64,000 bases of DNA from Cryptomeria japonica (Eukaryota > Streptophyta > Pinopsida > Cupressales > Cupressaceae), in NCBI RefSeq assembly GCF_030272615.1, contig NC_081413.1:185640115-185704114 (forward strand), read 5' to 3'. The notes beneath the pieces are model-generated. The model did not search any database and was not told where the DNA came from. It saw nothing but the letters and a program-made list of their open reading frames with translations. Position numbers and translations under genes: made by a program. Positions 11,358 through 22,169 of the stretch are shown one piece after another. Within the stretch, counting starts at the first letter, position 1, and every line of letters begins with the position of its first letter.

Positions 11358-12515
11358 ATGGAAAATCTGATGAAACAACTTGAAGGAGCTCTTACAGACT
11401 ATGATGCAGAGAAATTGAAAAATATCAAATTCGAAGATGATTTGAAAGCTGCTTAGGATATCATTCAGGCACTTCAAGAAAATTTTACTATTGCAAGAAA
11501 TAAGAGAAGAGAACTTTGTGAAAACTTGCAAAATGAGAATGATGAAAAGGAATCACTCAATGACATGATAAGCAAGTTGAAACAAGAGATCATGACAACA
11601 AAAAAGAAATGCAGGATATGACGATGAGATTTTGCAACGAGATTGACGACAGGAAGAAGAATGAAGAAGAATTGACCAAAAGACTAAGTGATGTAGCAAA
11701 TGAGAACACAAGACTTAGCTATGAAAATGACATGTTGAAGAAAGATCTAATGCATACTCAAAATGACTCAAATGAACTAATGAGACAAAAAGAAATCTTG
11801 GAAAGGGAACTGGAAACTGCAAATCAACACAAAGAAAAATTCAAGAAAAGCTCAGAGGAACTTGGTACCTTACTAAAGAATCAAAAACCTAAAGGTGACA
11901 CTTCTGGAATTGGCTTTGAAGTTGGTGAAAGCTCCGGTACTGCAAATACTTAGGATCACAACAAACCGGTAAGACAACCTAATGCTTATAAATTCAATGG
12001 AAGATGCTTTAACTGTAATAAGTATGGTCATAGAGAAAATGAATGTAGATCTAGGATTTATCAGAATATCAATACACCCACCAGTCAATGTTCAAAATGC
12101 AACAAAGTTGGTCATAACTCTGAAAAACTACAGAATGAATGTGAGATGTTATGTTTGTGGAAGATTTGGACACTTATCAAATCAATGCAGAACACAAACT
12201 GACATAGGCTATGGGAAAGCTATTCAGAAGAATAATGTAACTTGTTATGCATGTAACAAAATTGGGCATAATGCTAAATTTTGTAGAAATAAAGGAACAC
12301 CGGTAGACAACAAAAGTGCTAGCTTGAAAGGTAAAGAAAAGGTTGAAGAGGTTAAGCAAGAATTCTCAAAGAAATGGATTAGAAAAGCTAATCTAAATAT
12401 TGGGAATACTTCTCCACCAGTAGAACCAACAAATGCTTCACTGGTAGGACAGAGTGATGCTTCACCGGCAGGACAGAGTAGTACTCCACAGGCAGGAAGT
12501 TCTTCATCTAATTGA
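11358..12515 (+). pseudogene. Gag-like coiled-coil zinc-knuckle protein of element A
   Basis: Starts at MENLMKQLEGAL, 58 bp past the primer site. The first ~200 residues are charged heptad-like coiled coil (for example ENTRLSYENDMLKKDL). Then come CCHC zinc knuckles CFNCNKYGHRENEC, CSKCNKVGH (broken), CYVCGRFGHLSNQC and CYACNKIGHNAKFC, and a Ser/Pro/Ala-rich tail ending at 12515. Zinc knuckles suggest RNA binding or packaging. The capsid (UBN2-type) domain expected N-terminal in Copia Gag is absent. There is one internal stop at 11454-11456 and at least two or three frameshifts (about 11600, 11980, 12125), so this copy is dead. Homologous to the equivalent protein of C, more distantly of B and D. 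Confidence 0.85.
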
Positions 12516-12809
12516 AGAAAATTTCCTTGAGGGTTTGGCAATCAAATGACACATATGCTAATTATTCCCTCGGTTAGAGATAAGAAGTTGAAAATTACTT
12601 ATTACCGGCAGACAATGTTAAGTGAATACTTAACTAGCATGCAATTAATGTGGTAGATGGCAAAAGACATTATAAAAATAAGGTTTTGGCTCCATTTCAT
12701 TTCACTATGATTTCAAATTTTTAGAAAGCGTGAAGATTCTGAGCTAAGGCATTTTGAGCAAGAAGCAAGCACACTCCAAGCAATCATCCATCCAAGGTAG
12801 TAATTAATC
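12516..12809 (+). other. Spacer between Gag-like ORF and ORF2 in element A
   Basis: 294 bp without a conserved ORF. The corresponding spacers in B (18484-18941), C (about 32675-33050) and D (52289-52734) are also non-coding. It could hold a second promoter or internal translation signal, but I see no clear motif. Confidence 0.5.
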
Positions 12810-15800
12810 ATGGCATCCACCTCTGCAATTGAATAAACAACAAACCCTACTATTGTTGAAGTAATCAAAAGACCTAGGCCCGTATTTCAGTTAGTCCCCG
12901 AGATAGAAAAGAAGGATGATACCTTAGGTGCATTTTCTCAAATCCCTAAAGGAGTTGTATATGCTGAAGACCCTAGAATGTACATCCACTACAATATTGA
13001 AGAGTTAGGAGATGAGGAAATCAAAACCATGTATAAAACCTTAATATGTGATGATACCGGCAATGTTAAAGATGAACACAAGGTTATTGAAACCCTAGGA
13101 TTCACATAAATCCTTAGCATTCCTGAATTCCCTATGGATGTGATTAGGATAGTGTTAAGAAAAGTTCATGGAGAATTTTTCTAGCTAGATGCAATCCATA
13201 AGATCACCAAGGAAGCTGTGAAAGCTGTCACAGGGTTACCGACCACCGGTAAGAGACCAGATAAAACCAAGAAGGTTCCAAATGACCTAGTTACAAAACT
13301 AACTAGTGCAACATTCGATAAGAGATCTCTAAGGGTTAATGATGTAAAAGATATCAATGTGAGATTCATAAGTATGATATTAGGTTACAAAGCCACTCAT
13401 GCCAATAGACTTAACTTAGTTTCAAGTTTATGCATTAAGAGTGCTTATGATATGGTAACAGACAATGCAAAAATTGACATCTGTGAATGGTTAAAGGATG
13501 AATTAATAGACAACCTTGGAAAGATAAAGAAGGACAAGAAAGGAACTTTCAGATTTGGAAATATGTTAGTATGTCTAATGCTACACATAACAAAACAGGT
13601 TCCCAGTATAGGTTATAAAGAACTTGGAGATGACATACCGGTAGGAAAACAATTAACTGAACTATTCAATACCATGCGTGAGAACAAGGAGAACAATATT
13701 CATGACTTTTTCCAAGCATTGAAGACCAAAATGAAGCAAAGAATAAGGTTATCTCATAAAATAGTAGACAAATACAAAGATGATATATGCTTTGTTATTA
13801 AGAAAGATGAAATTTGGATGGAAGTGGTCATCCCAAGGACAATATGGGTAACCGAGATGGGCTATGAGATAGATGATCACATAGTTGAAACTTATGCTAA
13901 AGCACTTCTGGAAGCCCCCAATGAACCCAAGGAAGAAGTATTTGGTAGTGCTGAGACTATTGAAAGCCAAATACAATCAAAGAAAAGAGTAAAGAAGGTT
14001 GAGGAATTTGTAAGGAAAGGATCTAGGCAAGCAAAGGCCATTAAGGAAGATGTACTAAAGAAAACTGGCATAACAAAAGATGAGTTGGCAGCTCCACAAC
14101 CTGAAGCTCATCTATCACTGGTAGGTACTTCTTTGGAAGGTGACATGCCAACAACTTTTAAAAGAGTTGTTAGAAAAAGAGATCCCTCACCGGCAACCAC
14201 TCCTTCACCTAGAAGGACAAGGCAAAAACAACAAGCAATGAGATCTCTGGTTAGAAAGGTCACACCCAAGAAGAAGCTGACACCAAATAAAAAGAAAAGG
14301 ACAAAAAGTGACTTGGCACCTCTAGATATATTGTTAAATGAAATCACAAAGGAAGGAAAACTAAAAAACATAGGAAAAATTTATGACACTCTATCTGCTG
14401 ATGAGAAAGAGCAAGTTGAGGAAAGTGTGATACTACATATGGACATGTACAAGAAATTTTTGATGGAAGTAGCAAATGAAATTCCTGATGATTTGTTCAA
14501 AAGACTTGAGGCCAGAAGACAAGCAATGATAGAATTAGATAAGAAAATAAAAATAGAGAAACTACTTGTTGTATATCCAGTAAACTCTCCCAAGGAAATT
14601 GATGATTTGATTGCTCAGGAAAACCGGTCAGTATTCTCTACTGCACACCGACATATTTCACTGATGGCAGGAAGAGTTACTGAAGTAATAGAGGAAACAA
14701 AATATGGTTGGGATATATTCTTAGTTGACAAGGAAAAACAAGAGGAATACAGGAAACCTAAGCCTATAAAGGTATATCAGAAGGATAGGGACAAGGGGAA
14801 AGGCAAAGTCAGTGGACCACCAAGCATAAAAGTTAAAGACAACCTACCCCCACCTGTGAAAATTACAACTACTGAAGATCAACCGACAACAGAAAGTATG
14901 GATGTAGAGGATAGCAATCCTAATTTTGAAGTCCTATATACTGTAAATGTTGATACCCAAAAGATCAACATAATAGTTGATAAAGATACAACTGACAAGT
15001 TAGATATGGCTAAAGAGCCTCCAGTAGCAAGGGAAATAGAGAAACCGGTAGAGGACACAAAGAAAAAGGCAGAGACTGAGGCACAGAAAGAGACAACACA
15101 ACATACAAAGAAACCAATAGAGCTAAAGGCTCCGGAACAAGTTCATAAGGAAACAGTGCCACCGGTAAGTAGTGAAGTGGGAAAACCAGTGCTAAAAGAA
15201 ATACAGACACAAACTGACCTGCCAGAGGTCAATACAAGCATGGTTACTTCCATCGGTACTCAGATTATTGGATCATCATCAACATTTAAGTCAACAAATG
15301 TGACTGAGGTACTACTTGACTCCATTAAGAAAATAACTGACTGCAATTCACAGGGTTATAAAGCAATAGATGATTCTATACCAATTTTGAAGGTAATAGC
15401 TCCAAACTGTAACATAGATAATAAAGATTCTTTAGGACAACTGGATACATTGTGTAAATATATTTCTAAAAACATTGAGAAAATAAAGGAAGAATCAGTA
15501 AAGGATAAGGTAGAGAAAGAGAAACAAAAATTCTTTGATGAGGAAATAAAGAAGTGTAATAGAGATTTTGACACACTTCTACCGGAACTATGTAGTTTGT
15601 TGAAAGAATACAAAAATCTGTATAAAGATACATGTAAAACAAACTTTTTAATTGTAGATATTGATAAGAAAATAAGCAAGGCACAAGATGAGATAAATAA
15701 ACTTGCAGACAATTTTGTCAACTCACCAGATTCATTATCAGTTTTTGAAGAGAAGATAGCAAATTTTGAGGAAGAATTACTCAAACTAGAAAGAGAGAAA

Positions 15801-15932
15801 GAGAGAATAATAAACAAGGCAAAGCATTTGAGATCTAAACTGAGTCCAAGATTGGACTATTTAGCATCTTTGTGGAAGGAAATCTCAGAGGCATTAACAC
15901 AAGGCAGCAAAACACTGGCAGAGCATTTGTAG
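12810..15932 (+). CDS. ORF2 protein of element A (unknown function, long open frame)
   Basis: Probable start ATG 12810 (MASTSAIE), which aligns with the ATGs of the C, B and D copies. Three in-frame stops (12834, 13107, 13182) precede 904 codons open to 15932; similarity may run on to about 16055 after the TAG. N-terminal conserved domain, about residues 35-380: FSQIPKGVVYAEDP, IRIVLRKVHGE, MILGYKATHANRLN, FRFGNMLVCL, KYKDDICFVIKKDE, TEMGYEIDDH. Then a Lys/Arg-rich basic segment (about 385-520, KKKLTPNKKKR), an acidic/polar middle, and a coiled-coil C-terminus (about 830-1040). No membrane segment, protease, RT, RNase H or integrase motif. Not recognised. An accessory packaging or capsid role is possible; an envelope is unlikely. 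Confidence 0.75.
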
Positions 15933-16055
15933 CATCTCACTGGTATAGTAAAAAGAACTGAGACCGCAATAAAAGATAGTAAGAAATTTATGGATAGTTT
16001 AAACTTAATTTTGGGAGATCTTTTTCAGATAATAACTACCCAGCTACAAGGTTGA

Positions 16056-16273
16056 GGATATGGATAGATGTAACTACAAACTCTACTGAAATCTTGACAA
16101 CCTTTGTCATTGATGCCAAAGGGGGAGTAGTGGGATGAGAAAGTTCAAAACACAAGAATCATATGCTCAGGGGGAGCTCTCACATTTTTGGTAAACATTT
16201 TTGGACTACACATTTTTGGATAATTTTTTTGAAATTTCTCATGAGTGTTGCCATCAATGCCAAAGGGGGAGAT
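16056..16273 (+). other. 3' non-coding region of element A with three purine blocks
   Basis: Block 1 CATTGATGCCAAAGGGGGAG (16109-16128), block 2 ATATGCTCAGGGGGAGC (16161-16177), block 3 CAATGCCAAAGGGGGAGATT directly against the 3' LTR (16255-16274). Block 3 is the polypurine tract proper. Blocks 1 and 2 are extra purine tracts kept in position in B and D and partly in Copia G. Confidence 0.8.
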
Positions 16274-17067
16274 TGTTGGGATATGGACACTCCAATGAGA
16301 CATTGTATGTGATTGAAGGTTTTTTCATTGATGGCAACCTTGCAATCCTATGGCACCGGCAAGACATCATACCGGCAAGTATTACATAGGCAAGATAGTG
16401 CATCGACATCAACAAGGACACCGGCACCGACACAGAAGAAAAGGTGTATACCGGCACAGAGGCCGACAGGATTTTTGTTATGTAATATTTTGTTTATTAT
16501 TGTAAGCCGACTTGAAAAATTGAAAAATGACTCTTGTATATAAAGGAGATCATTGTAGACATTTAAAAAAAAGAATGTAAGAAAAAAAAAGGAATTATTA
16601 GGCAGACCTAATGTGCGAATTATAGGTCAAGGGTATATGTAAAGAATAGAGCAAGAACCGGTACTGAATCTAGAATTGAAGATGCTATTATAAAGTAGTA
16701 CAAGTCATTGGATTAATATAATCCTTATTGTAAGTCAGTGTGACTTCCCATTGAGCAGTGAGCTCTAGGCAGTTAGCCTTCCTGCATGTGTAGGCCCCTA
16801 TTGTAAGTAATATTCTCTTATTGGCCAGTGAGTGAATATTGTGGGTTACAAATCCCACCAAGGTTTTTCCCACACCGTGTTTCCTCATTAAACATCTTGT
16901 GTTATGGTGTACTTTTCATGTGGATATTCTTGATTCTATTTATTGCATTATTTCTTGTATACCGGTACACTATTATATTATGTTCTGCATGTTTCAACTT
17001 AAGAAATTCTTATTACCAGTTAGATACTGATTCACCCCCCCTCTCAGTATCTGTGGGAACCCTAACA
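16274..17067 (+). repeat. 3' LTR of element A
   Basis: 794 bp, TGTTGGGATATGGACACTCC to GGGAACCCTAACA, about 95% similar to the 5' copy by eye. It is followed by the CTAGT duplication and then B's ORF2 on the minus strand. Confidence 0.93.
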
Positions 17068-18483
17068 CTAGTAAGAAGCAACATGTATATTTACTGGTGT
17101 AGAGGTTGCTGGTATATTACTAGTGGACTTCATCTTCTTGCTTGACTGCCTTATCTTCTTCATTTCTACCTCTGGTTCAGTGTCTTCTAAATTTGGTGAG
17201 TTATTCCTATTTTTTCTCTTCCTTTTGAATACCTTTGGTAGAATAGCCTCTAGTTTATTTTTGGCTGGTTACCTCTTGGTCACTTTAGGACTGGCAACAA
17301 ATGTAACCGGTGCCAATACCGATGGCACTACTTTCCTCTTTTTTTGCTTCGATACTTCAATAGATTTGATCCTCTCAGAGGAAGTATTGATCCTCTTCTT
17401 CTTTGGATCTAGTGGTGAAGCAAGTAGGGTACATGCATACCCTGTGAGTATATCATTTACAACTTCAATGCCCATAGGCTCAACTTCATCTTCTCTGGGC
17501 TCAACCACTTGCATTATGCAATGATCTACTTTGATTGTGAAACAAATATCATCTTCATATTTTTTAACTAGATCACCTCATATTCTCATTCTTTGGTTCA
17601 TCTTTAGTCTGAACTCATCAAAATACATGTTCAGAGTCTCTAGATATGCAGTTCCCACTACTTGCAGACTCTCCTTTATTTGTCTGGAAATTGGTAGGTC
17701 ACTTGACCATTGAACATCACCAACTCCTGGAAAATATCCTTAAAAATAGAAAAATAAACCGACAAGCAGTTGACCAAACTTAAACCTCAAAGTTTTGTCC
17801 ACTTTGATGGACTTTAGGTTCTCCATAAGTGGTTTTTGCATGCAGGTACATAAGTCACATTTTTCATTCTCTTTGATCATCCTATAAGAATCATGCATAG
17901 TAGCTGTAGGAACAAAATTCATTCTGCTAGCATAGAATACTCTATACCTGATTACCATGAACGCATATTTCACCAAGTCATCTTTTATGGTGTTTACAGT
18001 CATTGGCCATTGGTTGCTTATAGAACTGGTGAGCTTTGTTACTTTGGTTTTGGTGATCTTGCAAAGAACGGGGACTTCCCTAACATTGTAGAAACTGGTC
18101 ACGACATGAATTGTCTTCGGTGTAATATCATGGGTTCGCTCAAGATACATCTTATCACCATGAACCCTACTTAGAATAATCCTAATGTGTTCTTCTATAA
18201 ATTCCTTGAGAAAATATACTGCACTGTGAAGTTTCTAATTCTCAATTATGCTGTACTTAGGTTTAATCTTCTTATCTTCTCCATAGAACAGACTCAACTA
18301 GGAGTGAATCACTAGAGACCCTAGGTCTTCTAGTTTTTAATCAATATATCTTGAAACATCCCCTTCGATAATGACTCCGACGGGAATTTGAGATAGGGCA
18401 TTGCATTTCACCTTCTTCCTAAGAAACTCAGATGATTCCTCAAGTTTGGTAGAACTAGAAGGGATTTTAGATGTAGAAGCCAT
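17068..18483 (-). pseudogene. ORF2 of element B, N-terminal half
   Basis: Starts at ATG 18483 (MASTSKIPSSSTKLEESSEF), aligned with D's MASASHTSSSTSIELESF. Conserved blocks in order: NALSQIPVGVIIE, LEDLGSLVIHS, IRIILSRVHGDKMYLER, VKYAFMVIGYR, LRFKFGQLLVGLFFYF, a KYEDDICFTI-type block, and EPMGIEVVNDIL. A Lys/Thr-rich basic region and TPVNIHVASY follow, where element A interrupts. Several stops. Same protein family as A's ORF2, but in the B/D subfamily. Function unknown. Confidence 0.82.
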
Positions 18484-18941
18484 ATCTAGATAATTCCAAA
18501 TGATGAGAGTAATTCAATGAAAAATACCTTATTATTCCAAACTAGGGTTCGCCAATTTCAAACTAGGGTACACCGATGTCAAATGCAACACACTTCTCCA
18601 GAAGCTTGTTTTACCACTCTGAATGACTGCAAAATCTTGTGCAAGATATCTTTCTGAATTCTTTCGAATGAAAGATGAATCACTCTTATTTCTCTGCTCA
18701 ATCTAGAAAAATTCTTCTTTGAAAATAGGTAAGTAAAAATAACAATGAAATTCACTTTTAAACATGCTTCTACCTACCATAATAAATGCATCACCATTAG
18801 GGCACAAACCCTAACTTTACCTTTTACCACTTCATTCTTCTATCGGTCGACAGGTAACCAATACCGATAAAGGCACTTATCAATATACTCCAGGAGTTCA
18901 AAACATTGTTACCGATATATCGCCCCTAAGATTTTTGAAGC
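18484..18941 (-). other. Spacer between ORF2 and Gag-like ORF of element B
   Basis: 458 bp without conserved coding. It aligns in position with D 52289-52734. Read on the minus strand it begins just after the Gag stop and includes ACCGAT/ACCGGT-type short motifs common across this family. Confidence 0.5.
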
Positions 18942-20228
18942 TTAGTTTGCCAGTTCAGGGGTCTCCACACTAGGCGTGAAAACTAGTACATCTTGTGGCT
19001 TCTCTTCAGATTTCTTTTTCCATGTTTTATCCATATCCACCTGAATGGTTTCAACATTGATCTTCCCTTTTGGGTTGACCAGTATGTCTCCCGATGGATT
19101 CTTTCTCATTCTGCATGCTCTAGCAATGCATCCCAGTTTGTTGCAATGATAGCATAACATATCAGGTTTTCTCCATGGTCCGGTGTTCACATTTCCATTC
19201 TTTCTTCTGCATGTTGTAGTAGTGTGACCACTACCATTACAGATCAAACAAGTTGCTCTCCAACTTTTTTTCACTCCATAACCATTTGACTAGTGGTCAT
19301 AGGTTCTGTACCGGTTTGGGTTCCGGTTCATAGGAGGTTCTCGGACAACTCCTTTAGATATTGGTGCATAACTTCCAGAGTTGTTCATAACTGACCTGCA
19401 CTCAAAAGCTCTATGCCCAAACTTGTTGCATGCATAATAGTGACCATTAAATCTACCAGTTTTAGCCACATTGTTTTGTATGTAAGGAAAATTATTGTAA
19501 GCCTTGCTTCTACATACATTGGTAGTATATCCTTCCTTATGACAGTTTAAGCATACAGGTTTAAACTTTGGCTTACCTTTTCTCTTGTTGTTGTTCTTAG
19601 GTACTGGTTGCCCTTTTGGTGCATTACTCTTGGCTCCAAAGGTTTCACCTTCCTCATATGCAGAGAAACCAAGTCCAATGGTATCCTTTGATGGCTTCAC
19701 TGCTTCCAGCTTTTGTTCCAGTTTAACAGAACTCTGGTTGAACTTTGCAAGTATCTCCTTTGATTCAACAAGTTCCTTGGAAAGAGCATCATTGGTTTTC
19801 ATCAAGGTTTCATTTTGAGAGATAGAAGCATTGATTTCTTCGTGTATTTCTTCTTTCTCTTCATTACCCTCTTGTAGATGAGCGGTGATGGTACCAATCT
19901 CTTATTTCAACTTAGAGATCTCACGCTCCTTGTCCTTCACTAAATCTTCAGCTTTTCTTCTATTCTCTAGCTCATGACTCGTCCTAATAGTCAGTCCTTC
20001 CAACTCCTTCCTTAGGTTAGTTTTGGATTCATTTAGTTTCTCCACTTATCTAACTAGGGCCTCCATGTCTGCTTCATCAGAAGAGCTATTTTAAGTAAAT
20101 TTCATCAATTGCTCAGCAAGTTCTCTTCTCTTGGCTAAAGAGGATTTATACTTGATTTTGAGTTCATCATAGGCTCTCTTAGACTTAGTCAGACAATGAG
20201 TGAGTTCTCTCATGCTGTATTCCCCCAT
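18942..20228 (-). pseudogene. Gag-like coiled-coil zinc-knuckle protein of element B
   Basis: Starts MGEYSMRELTHCLTKSKRAY 37 bp past the primer site and ends TPELAN. Long N-terminal coiled coil (RRELAEQLMKF, ESKTNLRKELEGL), then LGFSAYEEGE and four zinc-knuckle blocks: CLNCHKEGYTTNVC (His to Tyr), YACNKFGHRAFEC (first Cys lost), CLICNGSGHTTTTC and CYHCNKLGCIARAC (His to Cys). Only one knuckle keeps all four ligands. Stops in the coiled coil. No capsid domain. Aligns end to end with D's protein. Confidence 0.85.
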
Positions 20229-20264
20229 ATCTCCTTCCAAGTGGTTAGACTTATAGAAAGGTTG

Positions 20265-20276
20265 GCTCTGATACCA
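20265..20276 (-). other. Primer binding site of element B
   Basis: Reads TGGTATCAGAGC on the minus strand, an exact plant initiator-Met tRNA complement, next to the 5' LTR. Confidence 0.9.
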
Positions 20277-20278
20277 AT

Positions 20279-20880
20279 TAGTGAATACTAAAAGGGGGGG
20301 TGAATTAGTATGCCTAAGAACTTAACCAAACTCTTAAACAATTTTCCAGTAGACCGGTGTAGTAGTTTAAACAAAAAACTAGTTAAAACATAAATAAGCC
20401 AAATAGAAAATAGAGTATTCACCCATAGAAGAACAATCACCATAACACAAGATATTTTGACGTGGAAACCCAAATGGGAAAAACCACGGTGAGTAAAACT
20501 CACAAGTCAACTATCTACAAAATAGTAACTAGACCGGTTAAGGCCTTACAATGTTCTTCACCAGAATAGATCCTGTTAGGAATCCATATCTCTGTTAGGA
20601 GATAAGTCATGTTAAAGACTACCTTGTTAAAGGATTTCAGATCGACGACTTTGAACCACCTTGTTAGAGGATTTACAATAGGCTTGGCTGGGCCTACTCG
20701 ATTAAGGGTTTTAGACCTGTCAAAGAGATTAGGAATCAACAAGTGAATGATCTAGAAAGTAGCATTGAATGGTTGATTAGATCCTTGACAGTTCTCCATT
20801 AATGCATTATAGCATTACTTCAGTCTTCCATCCTTTGCACTCACAAGCTTTCCAGTGAGATACCTATTTTGCATAGACCT
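20279..20880 (-). repeat. Truncated 5' LTR of element B
   Basis: Aligns with 7336-7962 of the other LTR, then stops near 20880 at a CATAGACCT-like point. About 450 bp (the LTR start) are missing. Sequence beyond 20880 is the reverse ORF2 of element C, so the LTR end and C's 3' end were lost together. Confidence 0.85.
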
Positions 20881-22169
20881 ATTTCCTGATCCAAAACTGA
20901 TGTGTTCTGAAGAACCAATCATGTTATCTACAATGTCATCAACCTCTTTTTGAGTTTTCTTTATCTATTCATCAATGTCTTCTATTAAGTGACGAGGTTT
21001 GCAAGCTTCCCTGTACAATTCCTTGTATTCCAAAATAGTGGAATTTAATGCCAGTAGTAATGAATCAATATGTTATGAACAATCCTTTATTGTTTTGTCA
21101 AAGAAATCTTCCTTTTCCTTATTAACTATTTTCTGAATAGTTTCCTCATTTATTTTATCTACTGACTTAATGTTAGAAGAAATGAATTTGGACAATGTGT
21201 CCAATTTACTTATTGAGCCAACAATGTGATCTACCTTGCATGCCAGTGCAATCATTTGCAAAATTGGTACAGATTCATCAATAGCCTTAAATGCTAAGGC
21301 ATTGCATTCAGTTATCTTCTTTATTGAATCCAATAGTACATCAGTGACATTTGTCATTCTAAAATCCAAAGTTGAAGTACTGGGAGAAGTGCTAGGTTCT
21401 GCAATAATTTTCTCTTCTCCAGATACCTATTCAACCACTTTAACCACTTTCTCTTCCTTATTTTCATCCTTATTCACATTCTTATTCTCTGCCAGTTTAC
21501 AATCTATTTGTTCATGTTCTTTTTCTATCAATATCTCAACATTCTGTTGAGTGTCAACTACCTTACCAGTGATTCAAGTTTCTCAACATTTGCAGATTCA
21601 GATTTCTTTTCCTTAGCAATTTCTTTATCTAATACAATATTGATGTCCTAAGTGTCAATATTCATTGTGAACAAAGTGTTTGATTCAGGATCAATATCAT
21701 CTGCTTTCCCTTCTTCTGACTTCTCTTCAGGCTGATTTTGCATTTCTGTCGGTGCCTCTGCTACTACTGGTGGGGTGTCCTATGTCGGTGGAGGTAAGTT
21801 ATCTTTTATTGTGAAATCAGGAACACTCCCAACCTTACTCTTACCCTTATCTATTTTATGATATACCTTAGTGAAGGATTTGTCAACTTTTTGTCTTTCA
21901 TTTTCTTCTCTTTTCTCTTTCTCTACAAAGAATATGTCCCATTTATCCACTATTTCATTTTCTATCTCTTTTAATCTGCCGACCATGAGGCTTACTTGCC
22001 AGTGACCACTTGCAAAAATAGTTTTGTTAGCTTCAGATATCAAATCATCAATTTCTTGCTTAGACTTAATAGGATGAACCGCTAATAGTGCCTAAACCTT
22101 CAGTTTCTTATCTAGTTCCATAATAGACATTCTCTTGACTTCAAGTCTTAGATATAAATCATTTGGAAG
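20881..22169 (-). pseudogene. ORF2 of element C, C-terminal part
   Basis: Downstream of F on the minus strand. It includes RMSIMELDKKLKV, EIDDLISEANKTIFASGH (A: EIDDLIAQENRSVFSTAH), KWDIFFVEKEKREE, KVYHKIDKGKSKVG, FTIKDNLPPPT and the coiled-coil block TDVLLDSIKKITECNALAF ... KIVNKEKEDFFDKTIKDCS. It is collinear with residues of A's ORF2 to about 21060, then a short decayed tail to the 20880 breakpoint. Stops and frameshifts throughout. Same function-unknown family. Confidence 0.8.

Larger units (their letters stand above)
10502..17067 (+). mobile_element. Element A: non-autonomous LTR element with Gag-like protein and a long ORF2
   Basis: A 6566-bp element with structural ends intact: LTRs 10502-11286 and 16274-17067 (TGTTGG...CTAACA), primer site 11289-11300, Gag-like ORF, ORF2, polypurine tract. 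Flanks CTGGT (10497-10501) and CTAGT (17068-17072) form a TSD with one mismatch. It lies inside ORF2 of B, whose protein is collinear with D across the gap. No pol domain of any kind is present, so transposition would need proteins supplied in trans. A is the best preserved member of its set at ORF2. Confidence 0.93.
7336..20880 (-). mobile_element. Element B: non-autonomous LTR element with Gag-like protein and ORF2
   Basis: Read on the minus strand: 5' LTR (20880-20279, truncated), iMet-type primer site (20276-20265), Gag-like ORF (20228-18942), ORF2 (18483-8666, split by element A), polypurine tract (8420-8409), 3' LTR (8408-7336). It contains no protease, integrase, RT or RNase H. It is the same family as D: both LTRs and both proteins align. 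The right end is truncated at about 20880, where element C's truncated ORF2 begins. Boundaries and nesting are clear; its mobilisation by another element is inferred. Confidence 0.88.

Noticed and set aside
13218-13220. GTG at the start of the 904-codon frame as a real start codon
   Set aside because: Homologues begin at an ATG equivalent to 12810 and similarity continues upstream through three stops; GTG starts are not expected in plants.
15300-15932. ORF2 as a retroviral-type envelope
   Set aside because: No signal peptide or hydrophobic membrane segment; the C-terminus is charged coiled coil.
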